From NCBI RefSeq assembly GCF_019749255.1, contig NZ_JACWFH010000015.1, positions 1-64,000 on the forward strand: 64,000 bases of DNA, read 5' to 3'. Below the pieces are notes generated by a model. That model saw nothing but the letters and a program-made list of their open reading frames with translations. It was not told where the DNA came from and made no database searches. This stretch comes from Mesobacillus maritimus. GTDB taxonomy: Bacteria; Bacillota; Bacilli; Bacillales; Cytobacillaceae. The translations under genes were made by a program, and so were the position numbers. Of the stretch, positions 33,634-42,028 are shown one piece after another (position 1 is the stretch's first letter; each line of letters starts with the position of its first letter).

Positions 33634-35019
33634 TTGATAAAACCAGAAACAATGGTTGTTGAAATAGATCATTTAGATGAAAAAGGTTCCGGACAGGCTG
33701 TAGTCTGGCGTGAAAATGAGTTAGGCAATAAGCGGAAGTTGAAATTAACCATCCCGCAAACACTGCCTGGTGAAAAGGTTCAGGTAACAGTCGATCAACC
33801 TGATCGTAAAAGAAGAAAGGCAATGCCTGAAGAAATCATCGAAATGAATGCCGATAGAATTGGACCTGCGTGTCCACACTTTGAAAAATGCGGTGGATGC
33901 GTCTGGCAGCACTGGGAATACAATGCTCAATTAAATCAAAAAACTTCCCATGTAAAACAGATGATTGAAGCACAAGGGTTCGATCCTGATCTTGTTCAAG
34001 ACACAATTGGAGCGGACAATCCGTGGCATTATCGGAATAAAATGGAGTTTACATTTGCACCAGATGGTTCACTTGGTTTACATGAACAAGGAAATTTTCG
34101 TAAAATTATCTCCCTTGAGACTTGCTTAATCGCAGGGAAAGAAATGGTTGAAGCGGCAATGGAAGTGGCCGAATGGGTGAAAGACCATCAGTTAAAGGGT
34201 TATGACAAAGACTTACATGAAGGCTTGCTTCGCCACTTAATGGTGAGACAATCATTCGCAACAGGGGAGATTATGCTAGGATTATTTGCGACAGAATCGC
34301 CAGAAGAGCATTTAAAACAAGCTGCTGATGATTTAGTCAAGCGAATTGGTGAAAAGTTTCCTGCAGTGAAAAGCTTGATGTGGTTAGAAAACACGGATTG
34401 GGCGGACAGGACTCAATCAGAAAAGACGCATCTATTAGCAGGTCGTGACTTTATTTACGATGAAATGGATGGATACCGATTCCGTCTTTGGTTTGATACG
34501 TTCTTCCAAACGAATCCCGTTCAAGCGCAAAAGTTAGTTGATATCGCGATTGAAATGGGACAACCAAAGAAAACTGAAAAAATGATTGACCTTTTCTGTG
34601 GCGTTGGAACGTTTTCACTTCCGTTTGCGAGCAGAGTAGGGAAGCTAGCAGGAATTGAAATTGTCGAGACCTCTATTGAATCAGCAAAAAGAAATGCGCT
34701 TGATAATGGCCTAGACAATACTTATTTCCTAGCAAAGGATGCACGCAAAGGGATTGACGAAGTATTAGAAACCTTCGGAACACCTGAATTATTATTACTT
34801 GATCCTCCACGTTCAGGAGCAGGTGGGAAGGTTATGAGAAGAATTGGACGTGCCAAGCCAGAACGCATCGTTTACGTTTCATGTAATCCTGAAACGTTTG
34901 CGACAGATATTAAAGAACTAGAGCAGTTTGGTTATACGTTAGAAGTCGTACAACCTGTTGATTTGTTTCCGCATACAACACATGTGGAGTGTGTAGCCCA
35001 ACTTGTTCATAAGGATTAA
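33634..35019 (+). CDS. rlmD: 23S rRNA (uracil-C5)-methyltransferase, RlmD/RlmCD type
   Basis: A 461-aa RumA-type enzyme. It has an N-terminal TRAM domain (1-65), the Fe-S cluster cysteines of CPHFEKCGGCVWQ plus ETCLIAG, a central domain, and a C-terminal SAM domain with DLFCGVGTFSLP, LLLDPPRSG and the catalytic Cys in VYVSCNPETF. It methylates U1939 and, in the B. subtilis enzyme, also U747 of 23S rRNA. The start is TTG, preceded by TAGGAGGGACAAACA. It stands alone before a terminator. Confidence 0.93.
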   Translation: MIKPETMVVEIDHLDEKGSGQAVVWRENELGNKRKLKLTIPQTLPGEKVQVTVDQPDRKRRKAMPEEIIEMNADRIGPACPHFEKCGGCVWQHWEYNAQLNQKTSHVKQMIEAQGFDPDLVQDTIGADNPWHYRNKMEFTFAPDGSLGLHEQGNFRKIISLETCLIAGKEMVEAAMEVAEWVKDHQLKGYDKDLHEGLLRHLMVRQSFATGEIMLGLFATESPEEHLKQAADDLVKRIGEKFPAVKSLMWLENTDWADRTQSEKTHLLAGRDFIYDEMDGYRFRLWFDTFFQTNPVQAQKLVDIAIEMGQPKKTEKMIDLFCGVGTFSLPFASRVGKLAGIEIVETSIESAKRNALDNGLDNTYFLAKDARKGIDEVLETFGTPELLLLDPPRSGAGGKVMRRIGRAKPERIVYVSCNPETFATDIKELEQFGYTLEVVQPVDLFPHTTHVECVAQLVHKD

Positions 35020-35031
35020 TAAAAAGCTGTT

Positions 35032-35060
35032 TGGCTCAGTCACTAGACTGGGCCATTTTG
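35032..35060 (+). terminator. Terminator after rlmD
   Basis: GGCTCAGTC and GACTGGGCC enclose an ACTA loop, followed by ATTTTG. Confidence 0.85.
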
Positions 35061-35192
35061 TATGTAAGACTGTATGACCTAGGGTCGACAAAAAATGACA
35101 TATATCGAATCGTGACTAGGCACCGAGTACAAATCCTTTATTAGTGTTATAATTTATTTTTGATAGGAACAAAGATGTAAGGGTTTTCCTTC

Positions 35193-36986
35193 GTGAGAGT
35201 GGGTGTCATGTTGTTTTTTTCATTAAGAAATCGTTTATTACTCGTTTTTACTTGTTTATTAACAGTTCCATTTATTATTTTATCTTATATGATACCTGCC
35301 TTATTTACGTCCGTTATACGAGAACAGACTCAAGACCTGACTATCGAAATGATGGATCAATATCTGCTTTATGTCGAATCTATTTCGACGCAGGCACAGG
35401 ATATAAGCAAGCAAGTATTAGTGAACGAAACCACTCAAGAATGGCTAAGAACAACTAAAAAAGGCTATCAAGGTGAAGAACGTGTCAAGTTGCAACAACA
35501 GCTTAATGACCTTCTATCCTCGGTGATGATTAATAATTCAAATGGGATTTCCATTTCATTGCAATTGAATGATGGTCTTGGCACTTGGGGGTTTAATGAT
35601 TCTCTAGATGAAACGGAGTGGTTTCAGGACTTTAATAAAAATGAACAACGTTTTGTAAAGTCACATTTGGACCCTTATCAACCAAATCATGAAATGAGTA
35701 GTAGACCGGTTAATAGCTATCTTTTGCCCCTTATTGATACAAACACATTTATCTCAAGTGGAGTTATCAAGGTGAATTTTCCTACAACTTTGCTTGAAAC
35801 AGCTTTAAACCAAATCAGTATCGGTAAGAATGGTCACGCGTATTTAGTAGACAAGCATGGAGACAATGTTTTATCCGGGGAAATGGATACACCTAATGAA
35901 ATCATCCAGCAAAGTTTGGACCAAATCACAAATAATGTATCTCAAAAAGGATTAATTCAGCTACCCAATAATAATGAAGAATATCTAGTCTTTTATCAAA
36001 AACTCCCGGTTGGAGACTGGATTTTAATAAGTGAAGTAACGGAGTCTGACCTATTTTCAAAAGTGAATCGTCTGCAACGGAACTTATTGATAACAAGTAT
36101 ATTTGTATTTCTATTAACAATAGTAGCATCTTTCGTACTTTCCTCTACTATTACAGGTCCTTTAGGAAAGTTAGCAAAAGCAATGGGGTTTATAGAAAAA
36201 GGAGATTTTACAGGTGCAAAAAGGTTTATGCCTACGATTAAATCTCAAAATAATGAAGTGAGTTACTTAATCAAGGTGACTAATCATACAGTAGAACAAT
36301 TAAAAAAACTAATTGAAACAGAATATAAAGCCAATTTACGTAGAAAGGATGCGGAATATAAAGCTTTATTGCTACAAATCAATCCTCACTTTATGAATAA
36401 TACTCTTGAGATTATGGGGAGCTTAGCTGTTCAAGGGAGAAACAAAGAAGTGATGAATGTAAGCATCTATTTAGGGAGAATGTTACGATATTCCTTAAAT
36501 ACGAAAAATAAAGTTGTTAACCTAGATGAGGAACTAAACTATATAAAAAACTACACAGACATACTAAAGTTAAGGTATGAAGACATGATCAATATTAATA
36601 TGGAGATAGATCCCGAAACAAAAAACCTCCCTATTATTAAATTCATTTTACAACCGCTCGTGGAGAATGCGGTAAAATATAGCTTTAGTGAAAAAGCGGA
36701 AGCTACTATTTCTATTAAAACTAAAAAAGTTGCCGACCGGATTAACATAATAATAGAGGATAAAGGGATTGGAATGTCTGATGAAGTTAGAACTGGCCTT
36801 TTAGAATCAAATGAAGAGATAAATGTATTAGATAGTAAGGGAAATAGTATTGGGCTAAGAAATGTTCTTGGACGTTTAACTCTTTATTATGGTCAAGGCT
36901 TTTCCTATGAAATCGACTCAATCGTGAACGAAGGTACTAAAATTACCTTAAGTATTGAGTTAGAGCGGGGTGAACTACATGATTAA
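35193..36986 (+). CDS. YesM-type sensor histidine kinase
   Basis: A 597-aa membrane kinase. TM1 is at about 12-34, an extracellular Cache-like sensor spans about 35-295, TM2 lies at about 298-320, then HAMP, the His_kinase domain with phospho-acceptor His near residue 397 (LLLQINPHFMNNTLE) and a HATPase domain (LQPLVENAVKYSF, DKGIGM, GNSIGLRNVLGRL). It senses an external ligand and phosphorylates the overlapping AraC-type regulator. GTG 35193 has AAGGG upstream; ATG 35208 is an alternative. The neighbours suggest a sugar, probably fructan-derived, as the signal. Confidence 0.9.
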   Translation: MRVGVMLFFSLRNRLLLVFTCLLTVPFIILSYMIPALFTSVIREQTQDLTIEMMDQYLLYVESISTQAQDISKQVLVNETTQEWLRTTKKGYQGEERVKLQQQLNDLLSSVMINNSNGISISLQLNDGLGTWGFNDSLDETEWFQDFNKNEQRFVKSHLDPYQPNHEMSSRPVNSYLLPLIDTNTFISSGVIKVNFPTTLLETALNQISIGKNGHAYLVDKHGDNVLSGEMDTPNEIIQQSLDQITNNVSQKGLIQLPNNNEEYLVFYQKLPVGDWILISEVTESDLFSKVNRLQRNLLITSIFVFLLTIVASFVLSSTITGPLGKLAKAMGFIEKGDFTGAKRFMPTIKSQNNEVSYLIKVTNHTVEQLKKLIETEYKANLRRKDAEYKALLLQINPHFMNNTLEIMGSLAVQGRNKEVMNVSIYLGRMLRYSLNTKNKVVNLDEELNYIKNYTDILKLRYEDMININMEIDPETKNLPIIKFILQPLVENAVKYSFSEKAEATISIKTKKVADRINIIIEDKGIGMSDEVRTGLLESNEEINVLDSKGNSIGLRNVLGRLTLYYGQGFSYEIDSIVNEGTKITLSIELERGELHD

Positions 36987-38577
36987 GGTACTCATCGCTG
37001 ACGATGAGATTCAAATTCGAAAAGGGTTACGATTGAAAGTAGATTGGGACAAAGAGGGATTTGAAATAGTTGAAGAGGCTTCTAATGGGAAAGAGGCACT
37101 TGAGAAAATCAAAAACAAGGACATCGATCTAGTCATTACAGATATGAGAATGCCGATTATGGATGGCGTTGAATTGGCAAGACGATGTCATATTGAATTT
37201 CCCCATGTAAAAATCATTGTGTTGTCAGGATATTCCGATTTTGATTATGTAAGGAACTCACTGAAACAAGGAGTAAGAGACTATTTATTAAAACCAGTTG
37301 CACCAGATGAATTGGAAGAAGCCATAAGGAAAATTCGGGATGAGATCAAGGATGAGATGGCGAAAAAAGCAGAGCTTGTTAGGATGAACCAACTAGCTAA
37401 TTTACATCTACAAGAAATGCAGGAACAATATATCCTTTATCTAGTAAAAGAGGAAAGACTACAACCCAATATTGTAAAGGAAAGACTTCAACAATTACAG
37501 TTAGAGGAACTTCTAAATGAAAATGCAAAAGTACAATTTATTACCGTAGAAATTAGAGAAGCCGCTGATCCTATTAAGCTAGAAGAACTTATGCTTCCCT
37601 TCCAAATGGTGTGTAGAGAGATTGTGCAAGAACAAAAAGGAACATACTTGTTTAAGGATCCTAGCTATACGAAAATGATTCAGTTTTTACAGATAATTGA
37701 ATCAGACAGGCAAACATCAACTCGTACTTCTCAACTAGTAAAGAGAATCCAACATACCATTAACAAGTATTTGAAATTGGATACTGTTATAGGAATTGGG
37801 AATGTTGTAAATGGTCTGATGGAATATAGAAGCGGTTATATTTCAAGTTTACTTGCTTGGAGTCATAGCCTGCTTGGGGCAAAATCTCAGGTTATTGATC
37901 AAATAATTCCAAGAGAAGAGGTCTTTAACTTTTCACCTGATATCGAGAAAAGGTTAACGAATGCGATTGAGCATGCTGATTTGCTTGTTTTCAAAGAAAA
38001 CGTACATTCCATACTTGGGGGAGTAGAGAATCAGTCGGTTTTGTCGTTTTCATTTTCTGCTAATCATGTATTATTCCTGTTAGGTTCGCTGGCAAAAAAA
38101 TATGGCATAGAGACAAGTAATATTCAAAATGCAATTTGGAATTGTCAACAGAATATCTGGAAACTAAACTCTCAATATGAAGTGAAAGAGAACCTTATCC
38201 TGCTAGCGGAGTTAATTATTGAAAGGGTCCGTCAGACACGTTTTTCAAATAAGGCAATTATTGAAAGTGTTCGAAGTTATGTGGACCTTCACTATGCTAG
38301 TGAAATATCCCTTACCACTTTATCAAAGCTTTTCCATATTAATAGTGCTCATTTATCAGAAACGTTTAAGCACCATGTTGGTAAGAACTTTAGTGACTAT
38401 CTTGTTCATCTGAGGATGGAAAAAGCAACGGAATTACTTAAAGATCATCAGCTTAAAATTATTGATATTGCAAACTTGGTAGGCTTTTCTAGCTCAGGAT
38501 ATTTTAGCACAGTATTTAAGAAACACTATGGACAAACTCCTGTGGAATTTCGGAATTCGATGACTGGAAATGGTTAA
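36979..38577 (+). CDS. YesN-type response regulator with AraC DNA-binding domain
   Basis: A 532-aa regulator. The receiver domain (1-120) has Asp55 in LVITDMRMPIMDG, with DDE at 8-10 and Lys in LLKPVAP. A long middle domain follows, and the C-terminal 100 residues form two AraC helix-turn-helices (EISLTTLSKLFHINSAHLSETFKHHVG and DIANLVGFSSSGYFSTVFKKHYGQTP). ATG 36979 follows GCGGGGTGA and overlaps the kinase gene by 8 bp. Its likely target is the 23-bp direct-repeat operator at 40019. Confidence 0.92.
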   Translation: MIKVLIADDEIQIRKGLRLKVDWDKEGFEIVEEASNGKEALEKIKNKDIDLVITDMRMPIMDGVELARRCHIEFPHVKIIVLSGYSDFDYVRNSLKQGVRDYLLKPVAPDELEEAIRKIRDEIKDEMAKKAELVRMNQLANLHLQEMQEQYILYLVKEERLQPNIVKERLQQLQLEELLNENAKVQFITVEIREAADPIKLEELMLPFQMVCREIVQEQKGTYLFKDPSYTKMIQFLQIIESDRQTSTRTSQLVKRIQHTINKYLKLDTVIGIGNVVNGLMEYRSGYISSLLAWSHSLLGAKSQVIDQIIPREEVFNFSPDIEKRLTNAIEHADLLVFKENVHSILGGVENQSVLSFSFSANHVLFLLGSLAKKYGIETSNIQNAIWNCQQNIWKLNSQYEVKENLILLAELIIERVRQTRFSNKAIIESVRSYVDLHYASEISLTTLSKLFHINSAHLSETFKHHVGKNFSDYLVHLRMEKATELLKDHQLKIIDIANLVGFSSSGYFSTVFKKHYGQTPVEFRNSMTGNG

Positions 38578-38594
38578 AGTGGAGGGGATTATGA

Positions 38595-39917
38595 TTGAAA
38601 AAATGGTGGGCAGTTATTATTATCATTGTTTTATTGGTTTTGGCATGGTCCATTATAGATCCTTCATTTATTAACCGAACAAACAAAGATGATAAAAAGA
38701 TAGAAACTAGGCAAATTGAACTGACTTACATCCGGAACCTAGGAAACGAAGCGTTCACTCAAGCGTATGAAGAGATTGTCGCTGCCTTTGAAGCGAAGCA
38801 TCCTAATATCAAGATTAATATGCAATCCATGCATTGGGGTAATGAGTATGAATTAAGACTGCGCACAGAATTAGTAGCTGGTAACCCTCCCGATATTATG
38901 GCGATTGATAGCCCTAACCTAGCTCTTTATGCAAGTGCAGGGTTTCTCTTATCACTTGATTCGTATATGAAAGAGGTGGGTTATTTAGAAGATATACCTA
39001 AGGGGTTATTAAACGGGTTAACCTATAATGACGAAATCTATCTCGTTCCTATTGTGGAACCAAGTATTGCCTTATTTTACAATATAAACCTCTTCCAAGA
39101 AAATGGAATCCCGCTCCCTTCAAAGGATCCAAATAATCCTCTGTCATGGGATGAGGTTTTAGAAATTGCCATAAAAATCAATAATCCAGAAAAGGGAGTA
39201 ATAGGAATTGATCCCTCCCAAGGATTTGGTGGTGGGGAAGGACCTGCTTATTTTAAAATGCCTATCCTTTGGCAGTTTGGGGCTGATGTGTTAAGCCCTG
39301 ACGCATCTACAGCTGAAGGTTATTTAAATTCAGAAGCAGCATTGGAAGCATTGCATTTTTATCAAGATTTGTATCAAAAACATCATGTAGCAGCAGTTGA
39401 ATTGCCTCCTAATGCTTTTGAAACAGATAAGCTCGCTATGACTGTATTGGGGTCTTGGCACCTAGAAGAGTTAAAAAAGCATCCTGGCTTTGTACTCGGT
39501 GAAGATTTTGGTGTAGCTCCATTGCCTAGGGCTCAATCCCAAGTTGCCCCTAATGGAGGCTGGGCACTTGGAATTTCATCAAAAACCAAACACCCAAAGG
39601 AAGCATTGGAATTTGTTAATTTTGCAACAGGTAAAGAAGGTTCTAAAATATTCACTGAAATTACAGGTGATTTACCTGCGAGATTTTCAGTAGCCGAGGA
39701 GTTTCCGGAGCTTAATGAATACCCCAAAAATATATTTATTGAACAAGGACAACATTATTCAAAGAACAGACCGGTTACCCCAGCTTATCCTGTTATAAGT
39801 GAGGCCATTAAAGTTTTATTTGAAGATGTTGGGAAAAACGGGAAGGACGTCAAGGCCGCTGCTAGTGAAGCGGTTGAGAAAATAAATAATAGCTTAATGG
39901 AAGTAAAAACACCATAA
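38595..39917 (+). CDS. Sugar-type solute-binding protein with uncleaved N-terminal anchor
   Basis: A 440-aa family 1 extracellular solute-binding protein (TYIRNLGNEAFTQAYEEIVAAFEAKHPNIKI; NPPDIMAIDSPNLALYASAGFLLSLDSYM; GGWALGISSKTKHPKEALEFVNF). Unlike the binding protein at 42029 it lacks a lipobox Cys; residues 4-20 are a hydrophobic anchor. It lies 17 bp after the regulator gene and is cut off from the permeases by a terminator. It may therefore feed ligand information to the YesM-type kinase rather than serve transport, as proposed for XylFII-LytS. The TTG start has GGAGGGG 7 nt upstream. Confidence 0.85.
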   Translation: MKKWWAVIIIIVLLVLAWSIIDPSFINRTNKDDKKIETRQIELTYIRNLGNEAFTQAYEEIVAAFEAKHPNIKINMQSMHWGNEYELRLRTELVAGNPPDIMAIDSPNLALYASAGFLLSLDSYMKEVGYLEDIPKGLLNGLTYNDEIYLVPIVEPSIALFYNINLFQENGIPLPSKDPNNPLSWDEVLEIAIKINNPEKGVIGIDPSQGFGGGEGPAYFKMPILWQFGADVLSPDASTAEGYLNSEAALEALHFYQDLYQKHHVAAVELPPNAFETDKLAMTVLGSWHLEELKKHPGFVLGEDFGVAPLPRAQSQVAPNGGWALGISSKTKHPKEALEFVNFATGKEGSKIFTEITGDLPARFSVAEEFPELNEYPKNIFIEQGQHYSKNRPVTPAYPVISEAIKVLFEDVGKNGKDVKAAASEAVEKINNSLMEVKTP

Positions 39918-39925
39918 AACCAGTC

Positions 39926-39957
39926 ATCCTCTAGTTCAAAAACTAGGGGATTTTTAT
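39926..39957 (+). terminator. Terminator after the sensing genes
   Basis: ATCCTCTAGTT pairs with AACTAGGGGAT, followed by TTTTATATT. It separates the kinase/regulator/binding-protein unit from the uptake operon. Confidence 0.85.
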
Positions 39958-40001
39958 ATTAGATGATAATTTCGGCACCTATAAGGTTACTAGCAAAGCA
40001 A

Positions 40002-40015
40002 TGTAAGCGATGACA
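40002..40015 (+). promoter_or_regulatory. Catabolite-responsive element (cre), CcpA site
   Basis: TGTAAGCGATGACA fits the consensus TGWAANCGNTNWCA at every defined position. It lies 130 bp before the uptake operon, just upstream of the direct-repeat operator. CcpA bound here would repress the operon when preferred sugars are present. Confidence 0.65.
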
Positions 40016-40018
40016 TAT

Positions 40019-40057
40019 CCCGAAAATATTAAAACTCTTCACCCGAAAATATTAAAA
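40019..40057 (+). promoter_or_regulatory. 23-bp-spaced direct repeats, probable AraC-type activator operator
   Basis: CCCGAAAATATTAAAA occurs at 40019 and again at 40042, one 23-bp period apart (about two helical turns). A possible -10 (TATATT, about 40079-40084) follows with no good -35, the arrangement expected for an activator bound next to RNA polymerase. The YesN-type regulator encoded just upstream is the obvious candidate. Confidence 0.6.
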
Positions 40058-40144
40058 TCTTAGCCCAATTTATTTTGTTATATTAAGAGCGTAATGAAAG
40101 GGATTTCATTTTTAATTTATAACATGGATAGGAGGTAATACAAA

Positions 40145-41104
40145 TTGGCAGAGATTGTAAAAACAAAGCAGGCCATTCAGGTTAGCAAACCAAAGAAAAT
40201 GCATCGTCATCTAGAGTATATTAAGAAAAATTATATTCTTTATTTGCTTATCGCTCCGGCTGTGATTCTTACAATTATATTTAAATATGTACCAATATAT
40301 GGGGCATTGATAGCATTTAAAGATTATAGTCCAATCAAGGGGATTATGGGAAGTGAATGGGTAGGATTTAAACACTTTACAGACTTTTTGACATCACCCA
40401 ACTTCCTTCAAATTTTAGTAAATACGATTAAATTAAGTTCCTTTGAGCTTCTGATTGGTTTTCCAATCCCAATCATATTAGCCCTTATGCTAAACCAGCT
40501 TAGAAAATCAGGTGTTAAAAAGAATATCCAATTAGTCTTATATGCACCCCATTTTATTTCAGTAGTAGTCATTTCCGGAATGGTTTTTCTGTTCCTTTCA
40601 CCCGTAGGGCCAATTAATGCGGTGTTAGGCATTTTCACAGACAAACCAATTTCATTTATGTCTGAACCAGAATATTTTAGATCGATTTACATTTGGTCGG
40701 GTGTATGGCAAGGAGCTGGCTGGGCATCTATCATTTATGTTGCTGCCTTAGCGAACGTAGACCCGCAATTGCATGAAGCAGCTAAATTAGATGGTGCTTC
40801 CTTACTCCAGCGCATTTGGCATATTGATCTTCCTACATTAAAGCCTGTTATGGCCGTACTATTTATTTTGGCGGCTGGTGGAATCATGGGCATTGGATTT
40901 GAAAAGGCCTATCTGTTACAAACATCAATGAACATACCATCATCAGAAATTATCGCAACCCATGTTTATAAACGCGGCTTGCTAGCAGGAGATTATTCAT
41001 TTGCTACTGCAGTAGGATTGTTTAATGCTGTTGTAAACGTTATTTTACTTGTGTTTGTTAATCAAGTAGTGAAAAAACTAAACGAAGGCGAAGGTCTTAT
41101 CTAA
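40145..41104 (+). CDS. Oligosaccharide ABC permease, LplB-type
   Basis: A 319-aa permease of the CUT1 LplB/YtcP-type family with six helices and the EAA loop EAAKLDGASLLQRIWHIDLP near residue 215. The family opening NYILYLLIAPAVILTIIFKYVPIYG is present. It forms a heterodimer with the next gene product to import a glycan captured by the 42029 lipoprotein. No ATPase is encoded here, so a shared MsmX-like ATPase elsewhere is expected. The TTG start has AGGAGG 9 nt upstream. Confidence 0.92.
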   Translation: MAEIVKTKQAIQVSKPKKMHRHLEYIKKNYILYLLIAPAVILTIIFKYVPIYGALIAFKDYSPIKGIMGSEWVGFKHFTDFLTSPNFLQILVNTIKLSSFELLIGFPIPIILALMLNQLRKSGVKKNIQLVLYAPHFISVVVISGMVFLFLSPVGPINAVLGIFTDKPISFMSEPEYFRSIYIWSGVWQGAGWASIIYVAALANVDPQLHEAAKLDGASLLQRIWHIDLPTLKPVMAVLFILAAGGIMGIGFEKAYLLQTSMNIPSSEIIATHVYKRGLLAGDYSFATAVGLFNAVVNVILLVFVNQVVKKLNEGEGLI

Positions 41105-41119
41105 GGAAGGAGGAGAATT

Positions 41120-42007
41120 ATGAATAACAAAATTAAACACTCAAGAGGGGATCGGGTCATTCTCGCCATAAACAATATCATGTTGGGAATTATTGTACTT
41201 TTGATCCTTGTACCATTATTGTATGTTTTTCTATCATCCTTCTTAGAACCTAATGCATTAATTAAGAAAGGGCTTTCGCTAAGTCCATCTGATTGGTCGT
41301 TAGAAGGTTATACACGAATCCTAACCGATGGAACCATTATGAGGGGCTTTCTCAATTCAATCCTTTATGCAGCTGGATTTACAATAATAACGGTTACAAT
41401 CTCAATCCTTGCAGGGTATACGTTATCTGTAGATGGTTTAGTTGGAAAAAAGATATTTATGTTCTTCTTCTTATTTACCATGTTTTTTGGTGGAGGATTA
41501 ATTCCAACTTATTTTGTTGTCCGTGATTTAGGGATGCTTAATACAATTTGGGCAATTATTATACCAGGTGCTGTTAATGTCTGGTTTATTATCCTAGCTA
41601 GAACCTATTTTAAAGGAATTCCAAATGAATTAAAGGAAGCTGCAAGGATAGACGGTGCCTCAGATTTCAGAATATTTATTAGCATCGTCTTGCCTTTATG
41701 TAAACCTATTATTTTTGTACTAGCTCTTTATGCCTTCATCGGGCAGTGGAATGCGTATTTTGATGCCATGATTTATCTTGATAATCGAGATTTATATCCA
41801 TTGCAACTAGTCCTGCGTTCTATTCTTATACAAAATGAGGTTCAACCAGGAATGATTGCAGATATTCAAGCTAGAAATGAGATTATGAGAATATCAGAAA
41901 TGATCCGATATTCATCCATTGTAATTGCTAGTTTACCATTATTGATTATGTACCCATTCTTCCAGAAGTACTTTGAAAAGGGAGTTATGGTAGGTTCATT
42001 AAAATAA
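41120..42007 (+). CDS. Oligosaccharide ABC permease, LplC/YtcP-type
   Basis: A 295-aa CUT1 permease with six helices and the EAA loop EAARIDGASDFRIFISIVLPL near residue 180. It carries the family features SWSLEGY-like N-terminal region (SDWSLEGYTRIL), MFFGGGLIPTYFVVRDLGMLNT and the C-terminal FEKGVMVGSLK. It pairs with the preceding LplB-type protein. AAGGAAGGAGGAG precedes ATG 41120, 15 bp after the previous stop. Confidence 0.92.
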   Translation: MNNKIKHSRGDRVILAINNIMLGIIVLLILVPLLYVFLSSFLEPNALIKKGLSLSPSDWSLEGYTRILTDGTIMRGFLNSILYAAGFTIITVTISILAGYTLSVDGLVGKKIFMFFFLFTMFFGGGLIPTYFVVRDLGMLNTIWAIIIPGAVNVWFIILARTYFKGIPNELKEAARIDGASDFRIFISIVLPLCKPIIFVLALYAFIGQWNAYFDAMIYLDNRDLYPLQLVLRSILIQNEVQPGMIADIQARNEIMRISEMIRYSSIVIASLPLLIMYPFFQKYFEKGVMVGSLK

Positions 42008-42028
42008 TAAAAAGTGAGGGTTTCATTT

